DNA of 64,000 bases from JACPIA01 sp964655995 (GTDB lineage: Bacteria > Patescibacteriota > Minisyncoccia > Phycocordibacterales > XYD1-FULL-46-19), in NCBI GenBank assembly GCA_964655995.1, contig CAZZPK010000004.1, positions 7,715-71,714 on the forward strand, given 5' to 3'. Every line of letters starts with the position of its first letter. The first letter of the stretch is position 1. The translations under genes and the position numbers were made by a program. Of the stretch, positions 24,976 through 32,985 are shown in pieces. The notes under the pieces were generated by a model. It did no database searches and was not told the origin of the DNA. It saw only the letters and a list, made by a program, of their open reading frames with translations.

Positions 24976-25109
24976 CTCTTCCTTACCTTTCTACTACCGC
25001 GGGGGTAGCTCATGGTTGATCTCTGCCGGGGGCAGACTCCGCCAATTGGCGGATTGGGGGTGGCCCCAAACCAACTGATTTTTAAGGTCCTACTCATTCA
25101 GACCCTCTA
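24976..25109 (-). promoter_or_regulatory. Structured 5' leader, possible cis-regulatory RNA
   Basis: Between the promoter and the GTG start the minus-strand RNA contains four successive hairpins: GGGGCCACCCC, CCGCCAATTGGCGG, CTGCCCCCGGCAG and CTACCCCCGCGGTAG. The last ends about 15 nt before the start codon. Such dense structure in a leader suggests regulation of translation or a protein-binding RNA; the ligand is unknown. Confidence 0.45.
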
Positions 25110-25115
25110 TCTGCC

Positions 25116-25144
25116 ATACTATCATATCTATTAATATTAGTCAA
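25116..25144 (-). promoter_or_regulatory. Strong promoter of the 24529-24975 gene
   Basis: On the minus strand TTGACT (25139-25144), 17 bp, TAGTAT (25116-25121). The -35 box directly abuts palindrome copy 3. Confidence 0.75.
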
Positions 25145-25145
25145 T

Positions 25146-25181
25146 AGTCTCTATTTTCTACGATCGTAGAAAATAGAGACT
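25146..25181. repeat. 36-bp perfect palindrome, copy 3 (ACGAYCGT family)
   Basis: Every base of the left half AGTCTCTATTTTCTACGA is complementary to the right half. The inner 24 bp are identical to copy 6 at 56756. The outer six bases differ but remain complementary to each other. Confidence 0.9.
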
Positions 25182-25235
25182 TTGAGAAGAGTGGCAAATA
25201 TAACCTTATTTTTCAACAACGAGACTAAGCCCCGT

Positions 25236-25249
25236 TGTATAAGAGACAG
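25236..25249 (+). other. 14-nt match to the Tn5/Nextera mosaic end
   Basis: TGTATAAGAGACAG is identical to the last 14 bases of the 19-bp Tn5 mosaic end used in a common sequencing library kit. It may be a leftover adapter or a chimeric join. The natural alternative is that GAGACA here pairs with TGTCTC 11 nt further on as part of an operator. Confidence 0.4.
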
Positions 25250-25290
25250 AATTGACTTTTGTCTCAAAAAGACTAGTATAAATCTTGTTT

Positions 25291-25863
25291 ATGATTGAAA
25301 ACAGAAAAATTGAAACGGAGGTAAAGTTAGAGCTTACTCAAAGTGAGTTTGACCAGGTTTTGAGTGTTCTTCAAACCAAAGGTTTTACATTAACAAAAGA
25401 GTCTAGACTTAATGATAACTTTTTTAACATCAAACAGTTTGATGAGAAGGGTTGGAATTTTACTCGCATCCGAGTCTATAACGAGAGCGAGTATGAGAAA
25501 ACAGACAAGATTTGGAAATTAGATGCTCAAGGTAATCGGGTCCGAGAGGAAAAGGAATTCCCATCCTCAGTTGAGGAGTTAACTAGTTTAAAGAGTATCG
25601 AACCAACTCACTTTTCACTTAACAAAGAGCGGGTAGATTATAGTGGCACTGCTTTAGATTATCCAGCTGTAATTTCATTAGACACTGTTGTTTTCCCTGA
25701 CGAAACTCGTTATTTTATGGAGTGTGAGATTGAGGTAGATGAGGCAGAAAGTCATGAGATTAGACCAAAATTAAAACAATGGATGTTAGACACTTTTAAT
25801 TTAAGCGATCGCCCAGAAGGTATCGGAATGTTGCGCTTAGTGATGTCAAAAATCGAAAAATAA
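25291..25863 (+). CDS. CYTH-domain protein (CyaB/ThTPase-like)
   Basis: A 190-residue protein. The N-terminal ETEVKLEL carries the ExExK signature of the CYTH superfamily, which binds triphosphate groups with metal ions in a beta-tunnel; further acidic and basic strands follow (WNFTRIRVYNE, KIWKLDAQG, YFMECEIEVDEAES). Members include class IV adenylate cyclases, thiamine triphosphatases and tripolyphosphatases; the sequence alone does not say which. The start is the ATG at 25291, 8 nt after TATAAA (25277-25282); TTGACT (25252-25257) is a possible -35. It lies 7 nt before dnaJ. Confidence 0.82.
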   Translation: MIENRKIETEVKLELTQSEFDQVLSVLQTKGFTLTKESRLNDNFFNIKQFDEKGWNFTRIRVYNESEYEKTDKIWKLDAQGNRVREEKEFPSSVEELTSLKSIEPTHFSLNKERVDYSGTALDYPAVISLDTVVFPDETRYFMECEIEVDEAESHEIRPKLKQWMLDTFNLSDRPEGIGMLRLVMSKIEK

Positions 25864-25870
25864 AAACTAA

Positions 25871-26944
25871 ATGCCTAAAGATTATTATCAAATTTTGGGA
25901 GTAGAGAAGGGGGCCTCCAAGGACGAGATCAAAAAAGCCTTTCGTAAATTGGCTCACCAGTATCACCCCGACAAACCGGGCGGCAATGATGCCAAGTTTA
26001 AGGAGGTTAATGAGGCCTATCAAATTTTGTCTGACGACGCCAAACGCGCGCAGTATGACCGATTTGGTAACATGGACGGCTTTTCCGCCCAAGGTGGACC
26101 AGCCTCGGGTTGGGGCGGGTTTGATTTTTCCGGCTTCCAACAAGGTGCTGATGGCGGCTTCCAATTTGATTTGGGCGACTTGTTTGGCGATATTTTTTCT
26201 GGCGGCGGTGGACGGGGCAGACAGAAGCGTGGTCGGGATATCTCGGTAGATATTGAGCTTAGCTTCCGCGACTCGATTTTTGGCACCGAGCGTACCCTGC
26301 TTATAAACAAGATCGCTCAATGCGAGACTTGCCAAGGTGACGGCGCCGAGCCCGGTACCAAGTTTAAAAAGTGCACCACCTGCAATGGCCAAGGTCGGAT
26401 CCGCGAGACGCGCAATGCTTTTATTGGGACCTTTAGCACGGTAGTGGAGTGTAACGTCTGTCACGGCAAGGGCGAGGTGCCGGAGCGCTCTTGTGCTACC
26501 TGCCACGGCCGCGGTGTGCTTAAGCGGAGCGAGGAGGTGCGGGTGATGGTGCCACCGGGCATTAATCCGGGCGAGATGATTCGCCTTGCCGGGCGCGGCG
26601 AGGCCGCGGCCGGCGGCGTGCCGGGCGATTTATATATCAAGGTCCACGTTGAGCCGCATAAAAGTCTGCGCCGGCAAGGCAGCGATCTCCTGATGGATTT
26701 GCCGATCAAGCTAAGCGACGCTCTCCTCGGCGCGGAGCATAAAATTGAGACGCTGGACGGACCGCTAACCTTGGTGGTGCCGGAGGGCGTTAAATATGGC
26801 GAGCTCCTCCGGGTGCGCGGCAAAGGTGTACCTAAGGGTAGTAAGCGCGGCGACTTGCTGGTGCGCGTTACTTTTACCACTCCCGCCAAACTCTCCAAAT
26901 CGGCGCGCAAACTGATCGAGGAGTTGAAACGAGAGGGCCTCTAA
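25871..26944 (+). CDS. dnaJ: Chaperone DnaJ (Hsp40)
   Basis: A 357-residue type I J protein that stimulates DnaK. It has a J domain with HPD (residues 1-65), a Gly/Phe-rich region (about 70-120), and four zinc repeats (CETCQGDG, CTTCNGQG, CNVCHGKG, CATCHGRG at about 151-213). The C-terminal peptide-binding domains follow. It is separated from grpE-dnaK by about 1.4 kb and is cotranscribed with the CYTH gene. Confidence 0.97.
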   Translation: MPKDYYQILGVEKGASKDEIKKAFRKLAHQYHPDKPGGNDAKFKEVNEAYQILSDDAKRAQYDRFGNMDGFSAQGGPASGWGGFDFSGFQQGADGGFQFDLGDLFGDIFSGGGGRGRQKRGRDISVDIELSFRDSIFGTERTLLINKIAQCETCQGDGAEPGTKFKKCTTCNGQGRIRETRNAFIGTFSTVVECNVCHGKGEVPERSCATCHGRGVLKRSEEVRVMVPPGINPGEMIRLAGRGEAAAGGVPGDLYIKVHVEPHKSLRRQGSDLLMDLPIKLSDALLGAEHKIETLDGPLTLVVPEGVKYGELLRVRGKGVPKGSKRGDLLVRVTFTTPAKLSKSARKLIEELKREGL

Positions 26945-26959
26945 ACCGTCTTGATTATC

Positions 26960-27064
26960 ATGGAAACCCTCCACACCGTCATCTTTTGGCTCACCTTCCC
27001 ATACTGGGTCATCCAGGAGGAAAAAGAGCGCAAGAAAAAGGAGTCAGAAAAAGAGGGGAAATAA
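26960..27064 (+). CDS. 34-residue single-pass membrane peptide
   Basis: The ORF METLHTVIFWLTFPYWVIQ continues into a highly charged tail (EEKERKKKES...). It has one short membrane helix and a cytoplasmic charged tail. It begins 15 nt after dnaJ, and TAA ends it just before the terminator hairpin of the convergent gene. The amphipathic layout supports a real peptide, but no homologue is known to me. Confidence 0.45.
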   Translation: METLHTVIFWLTFPYWVIQEEKERKKKESEKEGK

Positions 27065-27066
27065 AA

Positions 27067-27101
27067 AAGAGAGGTAAGGCTGGCACCTTGTAACCTCTCT
27101 T
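27067..27101 (-). terminator. Rho-independent terminator of the MBL gene
   Basis: AAGAGAGGT (27067-27075) pairs with ACCTCTCTT (27093-27101), with an inner AAGG/CCTT. On the minus strand it is followed by TTTTTAT. Part of it (GTAAGGCTGGC) recurs inverted in the leader of the same gene. Confidence 0.75.
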
Positions 27102-27133
27102 GTCTCGCTATGCGCGTAGGATACTACTCAACT

Positions 27134-28090
27134 TTACAACTCAATAACCTGGTAGTCGGCACAGGCAAATATCTCAACCTGGCCAGCATTACCGTCGAGT
27201 AAGTTCTGAGCATCTTGAACCAGATTCTCGACATCACTGTCGCTTGATCCGGGATCATGATGAGTAAAACCAACTCGTTTGATACCGCAACTGTTAGCGA
27301 CCTCGACAGCATAACTTGGCGTGCCGTGACCAAAACCGGCGGTACGGGTTTTGTACATCAAGTCGCTGTACTGGACGTCTTGGATTAAGAGATCCACTCC
27401 CGACAAAAAGGTTTTTAGCTCTTGCGGCAGGGCCGCTCGACACTCCTCGTCGGTTAAAAAGACAAAGGTCTTACCGGTGGGATATTCCTCAAAGCGGTAA
27501 GTGATGGTGCGCTCCGGATGATCAGTGTAGCGCATCCGGATTACCAAACACTCGTCGAGAGGGTATCTGTCCCGCTTGTCAAAGGGGATTTGCTCGCCCT
27601 TAGACACTAAGCGCCGAAACTGCTCCATATTCATCAACTTGATCCCACCCTTGGAGTGAGAGACGAACACCTTTGTTGAAGGGTGCTCGATATTGTGGCA
27701 GTTGATGTGGTCGGCAATTTCCGCAAAATCCACCGGGTGCAAAGGCTTACGCATTATAGCGTCGTAAACCTCGCGCGGACCCATCCCTCGCTCCACCGGA
27801 CCGTAAAGTCGGATCGGTAAGCTACGGATGTAAAACGGCGGCGCAATCAACGCTCCTTGAGTATGGTCATGATGCCAGTGGGTATGCAGAAGGACTAACT
27901 CCTTCATACCTTGGGACATAGCCTCGCTAGCTAGTGGCCTAAAACCAGATCCAGCGTCGACGGCTAAAACCAGACCTTCCGGCAGGCATACTGACTCAAT
28001 TCTCAAAGAGGTAGTGTTGCCGCCATATTTGACGGCATTGGGGCTTGCGATCGGCAAGCTACCGCGCGTACCAAACAGCTTAATAAACAT
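27134..28090 (-). CDS. Metallo-beta-lactamase-fold hydrolase
   Basis: A 318-residue protein with the metal-binding motif HTHWHHDH (about residues 70-77), an N-terminal FGTRGSLPIAS and GGNTTSLRI strand pair, and further ligands (TDEE near residue 212, GFTHHDPGSSD near 280). The layout resembles the PhnP/RNase Z-related branch of MBL phosphodiesterases; the substrate is unknown. The ATG has an AAGGAGGC ribosome binding site and a leader of about 65 nt. No signal peptide is visible, so it acts in the cytoplasm. Confidence 0.85.
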   Translation of the reverse strand: MFIKLFGTRGSLPIASPNAVKYGGNTTSLRIESVCLPEGLVLAVDAGSGFRPLASEAMSQGMKELVLLHTHWHHDHTQGALIAPPFYIRSLPIRLYGPVERGMGPREVYDAIMRKPLHPVDFAEIADHINCHNIEHPSTKVFVSHSKGGIKLMNMEQFRRLVSKGEQIPFDKRDRYPLDECLVIRMRYTDHPERTITYRFEEYPTGKTFVFLTDEECRAALPQELKTFLSGVDLLIQDVQYSDLMYKTRTAGFGHGTPSYAVEVANSCGIKRVGFTHHDPGSSDSDVENLVQDAQNLLDGNAGQVEIFACADYQVIEL

Positions 28091-28163
28091 ATTTTGCCTC
28101 CTTTTTCGACTTATAAGCGAGAGGGAGGTCTAACAAAGGCCAGCCTTACGTCTCTAATTTAAG

Positions 28164-28192
28164 CTTATACCTAAAGGCGAGAGTGTCAACAA
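28164..28192 (-). promoter_or_regulatory. Promoter of the MBL gene
   Basis: On the minus strand TTGTTG (28187-28192), 17 bp, TATAAG (28164-28169). The divergent gene at 28230 has its -10 TATAAT at 28213-28218. Confidence 0.6.
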
Positions 28193-28229
28193 CGGTAACC
28201 TTCCATTTTTGTTATAATTGAGTGACCTT

Positions 28230-30257
28230 ATGGATAAACCGAAAACAAAAAAGGAGGACCTAATTGAAGATATTTTTGGTCACAAGATACCAGATCCTTA
28301 TCGTTGGTTGGAAGATAATAATTCCCAAGAAGTTAAAAATTGGATTAGACAACAAAATGATTACACGGATTCTTTTTTAAGAACCAAAGATTTTTTAACA
28401 ATCTCCGAAGAGTTGATTAAAAATTATAAAACGGTCGATTTTTCAACCCCGTTTCCGACTAATGGATTTTATTTTTATAAAGAGCGTAAGCCTGGTGAAG
28501 ATCAATTTACCCTTTATTTTAAACGAGATTTAGATGGTGAGGCGGTAAAACTAATTGACCCCAATGAGATTAGTAAAACTACCACCATAAGTTATTGGTT
28601 TCCATCAAGGAGTGCCAAATATGTCGCTTACGGCCTCTCGGTTGATGGTGATGAAATGTCGACCCTACTCATTCGTGATGTTGAAAAAAATACAGATAGT
28701 GCCGATAAAATAGAACGCTGTCGCTACTCGTCTGTAACTTGGCTGCCGGACGATACCGGCTTTTTTTACACAAAAAATCCTAAACCAGGTGAGGTGCCTG
28801 AAGGTGAGGAGCATCTACATGAAAAAGTTTTTTTGCATATCATTGGGAAAAACCCCGACAATGATCAGTTGATTTTTGGAGCCAATAGACCAAAAGACGA
28901 TATGCTTGACCTGACTCTTTCTGTCGATGGTCGTTATTTAGCGATCGAGGTTGCTCAAAAATGGACCGAAAATGACATCTTTATATATGACACGCAAACA
29001 AAACAAACAACAGAATTGGTAGTGGGTAAAAAAGCCCAATTTAAAATATCTTTTGTTGCTAATCTTGCCTTGATTTACACTGATTATCAGGCTAATAATT
29101 TTCGCCTCCTATCTATCAGCTTAGATAAACTACTTACTCCGATAGACAAGTGGCCAGAACTAGTGCCAGAAGATAAATATCCTCTAATCGGCATATCAAC
29201 CACCAAAGATTTAATCTTGTTAGAGTATATAGTTAATGCCTGTTCGCAACTCAAGATTGTAGACCACACCGGTCAGCCAGTTGATGGTTGGCAAATAGAG
29301 TTACCGCCATTTTCCACCATCGTTGGATTTGGCACTAATCGAGTCGAAAAAGATTTTTTCTTATCTATTACTTCTTTTACTTTTCCAAAAAAAATCTTTT
29401 ATTTAAACAACGGAGCCAAGCAACTTTATCGCGAAGTCGGTAATCCAATTAATTCTGACGACTACGTTATCAGGCAAGAGTGGTGCGAGTCTAAAGATGG
29501 CACGAAAGTACCATCTTTTATCTTTCATCACAAGCAGATTGATTTGTCTAAACCACAGCCAACTATTTTATACGCTTACGGCGGATTTGGTTCAAATGAA
29601 ATGCCCAGCTTTTTGAAATCCTGGATCCCTTGGGTGTCGCGAGGCGGGTTATTTGTAATAGCTAATATCAGAGGCGGTGGAGAATTTGGCCGCGATTGGC
29701 ATCAACAAGGTATTAAAGACAAGAAACAAAACTCCTTCGACGACTTCATATCCGTAGCGGAGTATTTAATTACCAAAGGCTATACTTCCAAAGAAAAGCT
29801 AGGTATCCTTGGTGGCAGTAACGGTGGATTGCTGGTATCAGCTGTTTCCGCCCAAAGGCCTGATTTATTTAAAGCGGTGTGCGCAAAAGTGCCGTTAACG
29901 GACATGGTGCGTTTTCTTAAGTTTGGTATTGCTATACGCTGGATCCATGAATATGGCAATCCCGAAACAGAGGAGGATTTGAGAAATATATTAAAATGGA
30001 GTCCATATCACAACATCAAAAACAATGTTAATTACCCTTCTTATCTCTTTACTACGGCCGATAAAGACACTCGGGTTCACTCACTGCATGCGCGCAAGAT
30101 GACCGCACTACTCCAAGAAGTATCCGACGACAATAAGGTGCTACTGTTTACCGAGTCACAGGCCGGCCACGGACCTGGCAAACCGATTTCTAAAATTATC
30201 GAGGGACAGGCTTTAATTATCTCGTTTTTTAGTCAAGAACTAGGGTTGGAGATTTAA
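28230..30257 (+). CDS. Prolyl oligopeptidase (family S9A)
   Basis: A 675-residue cytoplasmic serine peptidase that cuts small proline-containing peptides. The N-terminal IPDPYRWLED motif and the beta-propeller region are followed by the hydrolase domain. The nucleophile is in GGSNGGLL (about residue 530), aspartate in ADKDTRVHSLHARKM (about 612) and histidine in QAGHG (about 646). The start is the ATG at 28230, 11 nt after an extended -10 (TGT-TATAAT); an in-frame TTG four codons upstream overlaps the -10 box. The gene is AT-richer than the housekeeping genes. Confidence 0.95.
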   Translation: MDKPKTKKEDLIEDIFGHKIPDPYRWLEDNNSQEVKNWIRQQNDYTDSFLRTKDFLTISEELIKNYKTVDFSTPFPTNGFYFYKERKPGEDQFTLYFKRDLDGEAVKLIDPNEISKTTTISYWFPSRSAKYVAYGLSVDGDEMSTLLIRDVEKNTDSADKIERCRYSSVTWLPDDTGFFYTKNPKPGEVPEGEEHLHEKVFLHIIGKNPDNDQLIFGANRPKDDMLDLTLSVDGRYLAIEVAQKWTENDIFIYDTQTKQTTELVVGKKAQFKISFVANLALIYTDYQANNFRLLSISLDKLLTPIDKWPELVPEDKYPLIGISTTKDLILLEYIVNACSQLKIVDHTGQPVDGWQIELPPFSTIVGFGTNRVEKDFFLSITSFTFPKKIFYLNNGAKQLYREVGNPINSDDYVIRQEWCESKDGTKVPSFIFHHKQIDLSKPQPTILYAYGGFGSNEMPSFLKSWIPWVSRGGLFVIANIRGGGEFGRDWHQQGIKDKKQNSFDDFISVAEYLITKGYTSKEKLGILGGSNGGLLVSAVSAQRPDLFKAVCAKVPLTDMVRFLKFGIAIRWIHEYGNPETEEDLRNILKWSPYHNIKNNVNYPSYLFTTADKDTRVHSLHARKMTALLQEVSDDNKVLLFTESQAGHGPGKPISKIIEGQALIISFFSQELGLEI

Positions 30258-30273
30258 ATATACAATATAATAT

Positions 30274-30666
30274 TTGCTACTTCTAGATATTCATGATACT
30301 CTAAAACTAGAGGCCAAAGACCTATTCATGGACACAAAGCGTTTCTTGTTCTTATGCTCCACCGAGGAGGGGATTTTTGCCCCACCACCTCAAATCGACG
30401 AATGCTGGCATATGTTCATTCTATTCACGAGAGACTATGCCGAGTTCTGCGACGAGTATTTCGGTGAGTTTTTACACCACCACCCTCGCACCAAGGCAAT
30501 GAAGTCCAAAGAGGGTGGACGTAAACGTGCACCACACACTCTCGAAGTTGCCCGTCGCTTGTTTGGGTCGATCTTGTCACAAAATTGGCAGTATACCCAA
30601 GGCCAGCTCGGTGCCTGTAATTGCAGTGGTTCCACTAACTGCCAGGATGATCCGTGCTGTCGGTAA
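30274..30666 (+). CDS. Small GRDP/DUF1399-like protein
   Basis: A protein of up to 130 residues with the segment IDECWHMFILFTRDYAEFCD followed by FGEFLHHHP, which recalls the conserved part of the glycine-rich domain-containing (DUF1399) family. A cysteine-rich tail (CNCSGSTNCQDDPCCR) may bind metal. The start is uncertain: the first in-frame start is TTG at 30274, but a TATAAT ends at 30271, so the ATG at 30328 (MDTKRFLFLC) may be used. It is followed by a terminator. Confidence 0.65.
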   Translation: MLLLDIHDTLKLEAKDLFMDTKRFLFLCSTEEGIFAPPPQIDECWHMFILFTRDYAEFCDEYFGEFLHHHPRTKAMKSKEGGRKRAPHTLEVARRLFGSILSQNWQYTQGQLGACNCSGSTNCQDDPCCR

Positions 30667-30686
30667 ACTTCCGATTTCAATCAAAC

Positions 30687-30730
30687 TAGAGGGGGAATGT
30701 ATGTAAATAAACCGACTACATCCCCCTCTA
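30687..30730 (+). terminator. Rho-independent terminator
   Basis: TAGAGGGGGA-A-TGTA (30687-30701) pairs with TACATCCCCCTCTA (30717-30730), with one bulged base, and is followed by AATTTTTT. Confidence 0.8.
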
Positions 30731-30760
30731 AATTTTTTAAATATGGTATTATAAAAAATT

Positions 30761-31294
30761 ATGAGTTTTTTACTTAAAAAAGTTGAAGAGATCAATCAAT
30801 TAGAAGCCGGAAAAGCACTCGATCTTGGTAGTGGTAGTGGTAAAGATGTTCGCGAATTAGTCGCCAAAGGTTGGGAAGTTGAAGCGGTAGATCGTGAAGC
30901 AGGAGCAGTAAAATCTTTACAAAATATCCCAAATATAACCGCCATTGAGACAAATATAGAAACTTTTCTAATCAAAGAAAATTATTTTGATTTGATATTG
31001 GCTAGCAATTCGTTGCCTTTTATTGGCGACTCCAAAACCATTTTTGAGACACTTAAAAAAGCAGTCGCTGGTCTAAAAGATGGTGGGGTATTAGCTTTTA
31101 GTTTATTTGGACCTAAAGACGAATGGAATGGGGTTAAGCCTAACATTGCTTTTATTGAATATAACGAGATTTTAGATTTATTAAATAAACTACCCCTTGA
31201 AATCCAATTTCAATCTACCGAGCTGGGTTACGGACCAACCATGGCCGGTCCTCTAAAATTTTGGCATATCCACAAATTTGTGTGTAAAAAATAA
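30761..31294 (+). CDS. SAM-dependent methyltransferase
   Basis: A 177-residue class I methyltransferase. Motif I is ALDLGSGSGKDVRELV (about residues 19-34), motif II ends in VEAVDRE, and the NYFDLILASNSLPFIGD segment carries motif IV. It resembles the small TehB/Methyltransf_25 type; the substrate is unknown. An extended -10 (TGG-TATTAT) ends 8 nt before the ATG, implying a leaderless mRNA. Confidence 0.85.
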   Translation: MSFLLKKVEEINQLEAGKALDLGSGSGKDVRELVAKGWEVEAVDREAGAVKSLQNIPNITAIETNIETFLIKENYFDLILASNSLPFIGDSKTIFETLKKAVAGLKDGGVLAFSLFGPKDEWNGVKPNIAFIEYNEILDLLNKLPLEIQFQSTELGYGPTMAGPLKFWHIHKFVCKK

Positions 31295-31298
31295 GTCC

Positions 31299-31328
31299 TT
31301 GACTTTTAGGGGGAGTGTATGCTATAAT
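31299..31328 (+). promoter_or_regulatory. Strong promoter of the 31405 gene
   Basis: TTGACT (31299-31304), 18 bp, TATAAT (31323-31328). The 16-nt sequence TTGACTTTTAGGGGGA is repeated exactly at 31739. Confidence 0.8.
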
Positions 31329-31404
31329 AAGGGGTAGAAGTAGGGAAGTACCTTGTGATCTAAAGAAACCTTAACTTGGGGCCTTTGGGCCGAGGAGATG
31401 AGTA

Positions 31405-31659
31405 ATGCTGAAAGAAATGTTAGAAAATTGGGATTGGGATGATTTTAAGGATTGGTTCATATCCTGGTTTATCAGTTGGGCTGTTTCCACCCTTGTATTT
31501 GGATTTGTAATCCTGGTTGTATTGGCACTTGTGGTAACTATCACCCAAGAGCCGATACCAAGATCGTCTCTATTTGAGTGGAGCCGAATCGTCGGCTTCG
31601 TGACTGGCGCTGGGATTAGCAGTATGGCAATAACTTGGTGGAAAACATACAAAAGTTAA
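31405..31659 (+). CDS. Small two-helix membrane protein
   Basis: An 84-residue protein with a Trp/Asp-rich N-terminus (ENWDWDDFKDWF) and two hydrophobic segments (about residues 22-48 and 62-78). A GAGGAG ribosome binding site lies 8 nt before the ATG, and the leader is about 70 nt long with a GGCC/GGCC hairpin. It has its own promoter and terminator. The function is unknown. Confidence 0.65.
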   Translation: MLKEMLENWDWDDFKDWFISWFISWAVSTLVFGFVILVVLALVVTITQEPIPRSSLFEWSRIVGFVTGAGISSMAITWWKTYKS

Positions 31660-31663
31660 AGTA

Positions 31664-31695
31664 CACCCCTGGCGGCATCAATGCTACCAGGGGTG
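31664..31695 (+). terminator. Rho-independent terminator
   Basis: CACCCCTGG (31664-31672) pairs with CCAGGGGTG (31687-31695), followed by ATTTGGTTTTTA. Confidence 0.85.
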
Positions 31696-31800
31696 ATTTG
31701 GTTTTTATAAAATAACTAATTTTAATGTACAAGCCACTTGACTTTTAGGGGGATAATCTGGGTTTGCTTCTTATATAAAAGATGGTTTATAATTAATCTA

Positions 31801-32139
31801 ATGGATAAAAAGTCTACAATTTTACTTTACGTAATGGGTATATTGATACTGGTCTCCGTTGGCGTAACTTTCTACCGTTATATGATTTTAAAGGACTATC
31901 AAGTAATTACCGAGATTGAATGTAACCCAGAAATTGAAAATTGTTTTGTTAGGACAGAGGAGGATGGAACTATCAGTTATTACAAGATAATCAGTCGTAA
32001 TGCCGCTAATATTCCACTCTGTGACCCGGCACAAGATGAATCATGTCGAGCTTTGGTCTGTGAAGCAGAAGAACTTAAGTGCGAAATCACTTTTTGCTCG
32101 CCAAAGGACACCCCAGAAGGTGAGACTTGCTCTCGCTAA
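31801..32139 (+). CDS. Membrane-anchored cysteine-rich external protein
   Basis: A 112-residue protein with one N-terminal membrane segment (about residues 7-27) and an external part with eight cysteines (ECNPEIENC, LCDPAQDESC, LVCEAEELKC, FCSPKD, ETC). Disulfides in the cell envelope are likely. The start is the ATG at 31801, 7 nt after TATAAT (31788-31793); TTGCTT 18 bp upstream serves as -35. The function is unknown. Confidence 0.65.
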   Translation: MDKKSTILLYVMGILILVSVGVTFYRYMILKDYQVITEIECNPEIENCFVRTEEDGTISYYKIISRNAANIPLCDPAQDESCRALVCEAEELKCEITFCSPKDTPEGETCSR

Positions 32140-32148
32140 TACTGTATA

Positions 32149-32177
32149 TTGACAAATGACAACGATGGGTGTATAAT
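32149..32177 (+). promoter_or_regulatory. Strong promoter of the 32232 gene
   Basis: TTGACA (32149-32154), 17 bp, TATAAT (32172-32177): a near-perfect sigma70-type promoter with a leader of about 48 nt. Confidence 0.85.
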
Positions 32178-32231
32178 TATAGACAGAGTGAACTTTGGGT
32201 ATTTGACAACTAACAACAAGGGGGGTAGCCC

Positions 32232-32888
32232 GTGAATACTGTAATAGTGGTTTTTCTGCTTGTGTCGCTTGTTCTCTTTGGTTTAGGAGCCTGGCGACAA
32301 GAGAAAAGGTCACACAAGAGTGCGGTCTCAAGTCAGGAGGTGGCCGGCTTCTTTATGTGGCAGGCCATTGATCGCTGGGTCAACTACTTGTTGTATCCGG
32401 CCATGATCACGATTTTTGGTCTGGTAAACGGCACATTAGTGATGATTGTGGTTACATTGTTTAGTAACACAATCTACGTTATCACTAATAATGCCACAGA
32501 GGGGGACTGGACCTTCATGTCTTGGTTTACCCTCTTACGGGACAATGGTTCTCACTTGTGGCCATTGCGCTATTGTCGAGCCCTAAAGAGGCTCCCTTGG
32601 TTGCGTCGGCCACTTATCAAGTCATTGGGACTTGTTAGGGCCCTACTTCGCGTAAAGGTTGGGCGGTTCTCCTTGGCCAATCCGATAGGGTACTTATACC
32701 TCTCGGTCTGGAAGGATTCTTTTTACGCAATCAACTTTCTGTATCATAAGGAAGCGGATCTGCGTAAGCCACGGATCCTTGGCCTATACCTGATCAGTCA
32801 CATTATATGCAATATGGCCTGGGCGCCATTTGCAGGGCTGATATCGGTTGGGGTCGGGATAGCTCTCAAAGCTCTCCCGATTAGTTAA
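32232..32888 (+). CDS. Multi-pass membrane protein of unknown function
   Basis: A 218-residue protein with four to five hydrophobic segments (residues about 3-21, 50-85, 165-175 and 188-215) and basic loops (LKRLPWLRRPLIKSLG). The start is GTG, with AAGGGGGG about 8 nt upstream. It is expressed from a strong promoter with a leader and ended by a terminator, as one gene. Confidence 0.65.
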   Translation: MNTVIVVFLLVSLVLFGLGAWRQEKRSHKSAVSSQEVAGFFMWQAIDRWVNYLLYPAMITIFGLVNGTLVMIVVTLFSNTIYVITNNATEGDWTFMSWFTLLRDNGSHLWPLRYCRALKRLPWLRRPLIKSLGLVRALLRVKVGRFSLANPIGYLYLSVWKDSFYAINFLYHKEADLRKPRILGLYLISHIICNMAWAPFAGLISVGVGIALKALPIS

Positions 32889-32895
32889 AGACTAA

Positions 32896-32936
32896 GGGCG
32901 GTTACGTTTGTACAAACATTCGTGATCGCCCTTTTT
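32896..32936 (+). terminator. Rho-independent terminator
   Basis: GGGCGGTTACG pairs with CGTGATCGCCC (one mismatch and one wobble) and is followed by TTTTTGTGTT. Confidence 0.8.
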
Positions 32937-32985
32937 GTGTTAATATGTTATTACAGTAATAAAATGGTTGAATTGTCTTCAAACT

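Noticed and set aside
24723..25097. Minus-strand ORF of 124 codons overlapping the 24529-24975 gene
   Set aside because: It is out of frame with the gene carrying a membrane helix and ribosome binding site, and it covers the structured leader; it looks like a by-product of GC-rich hairpins.
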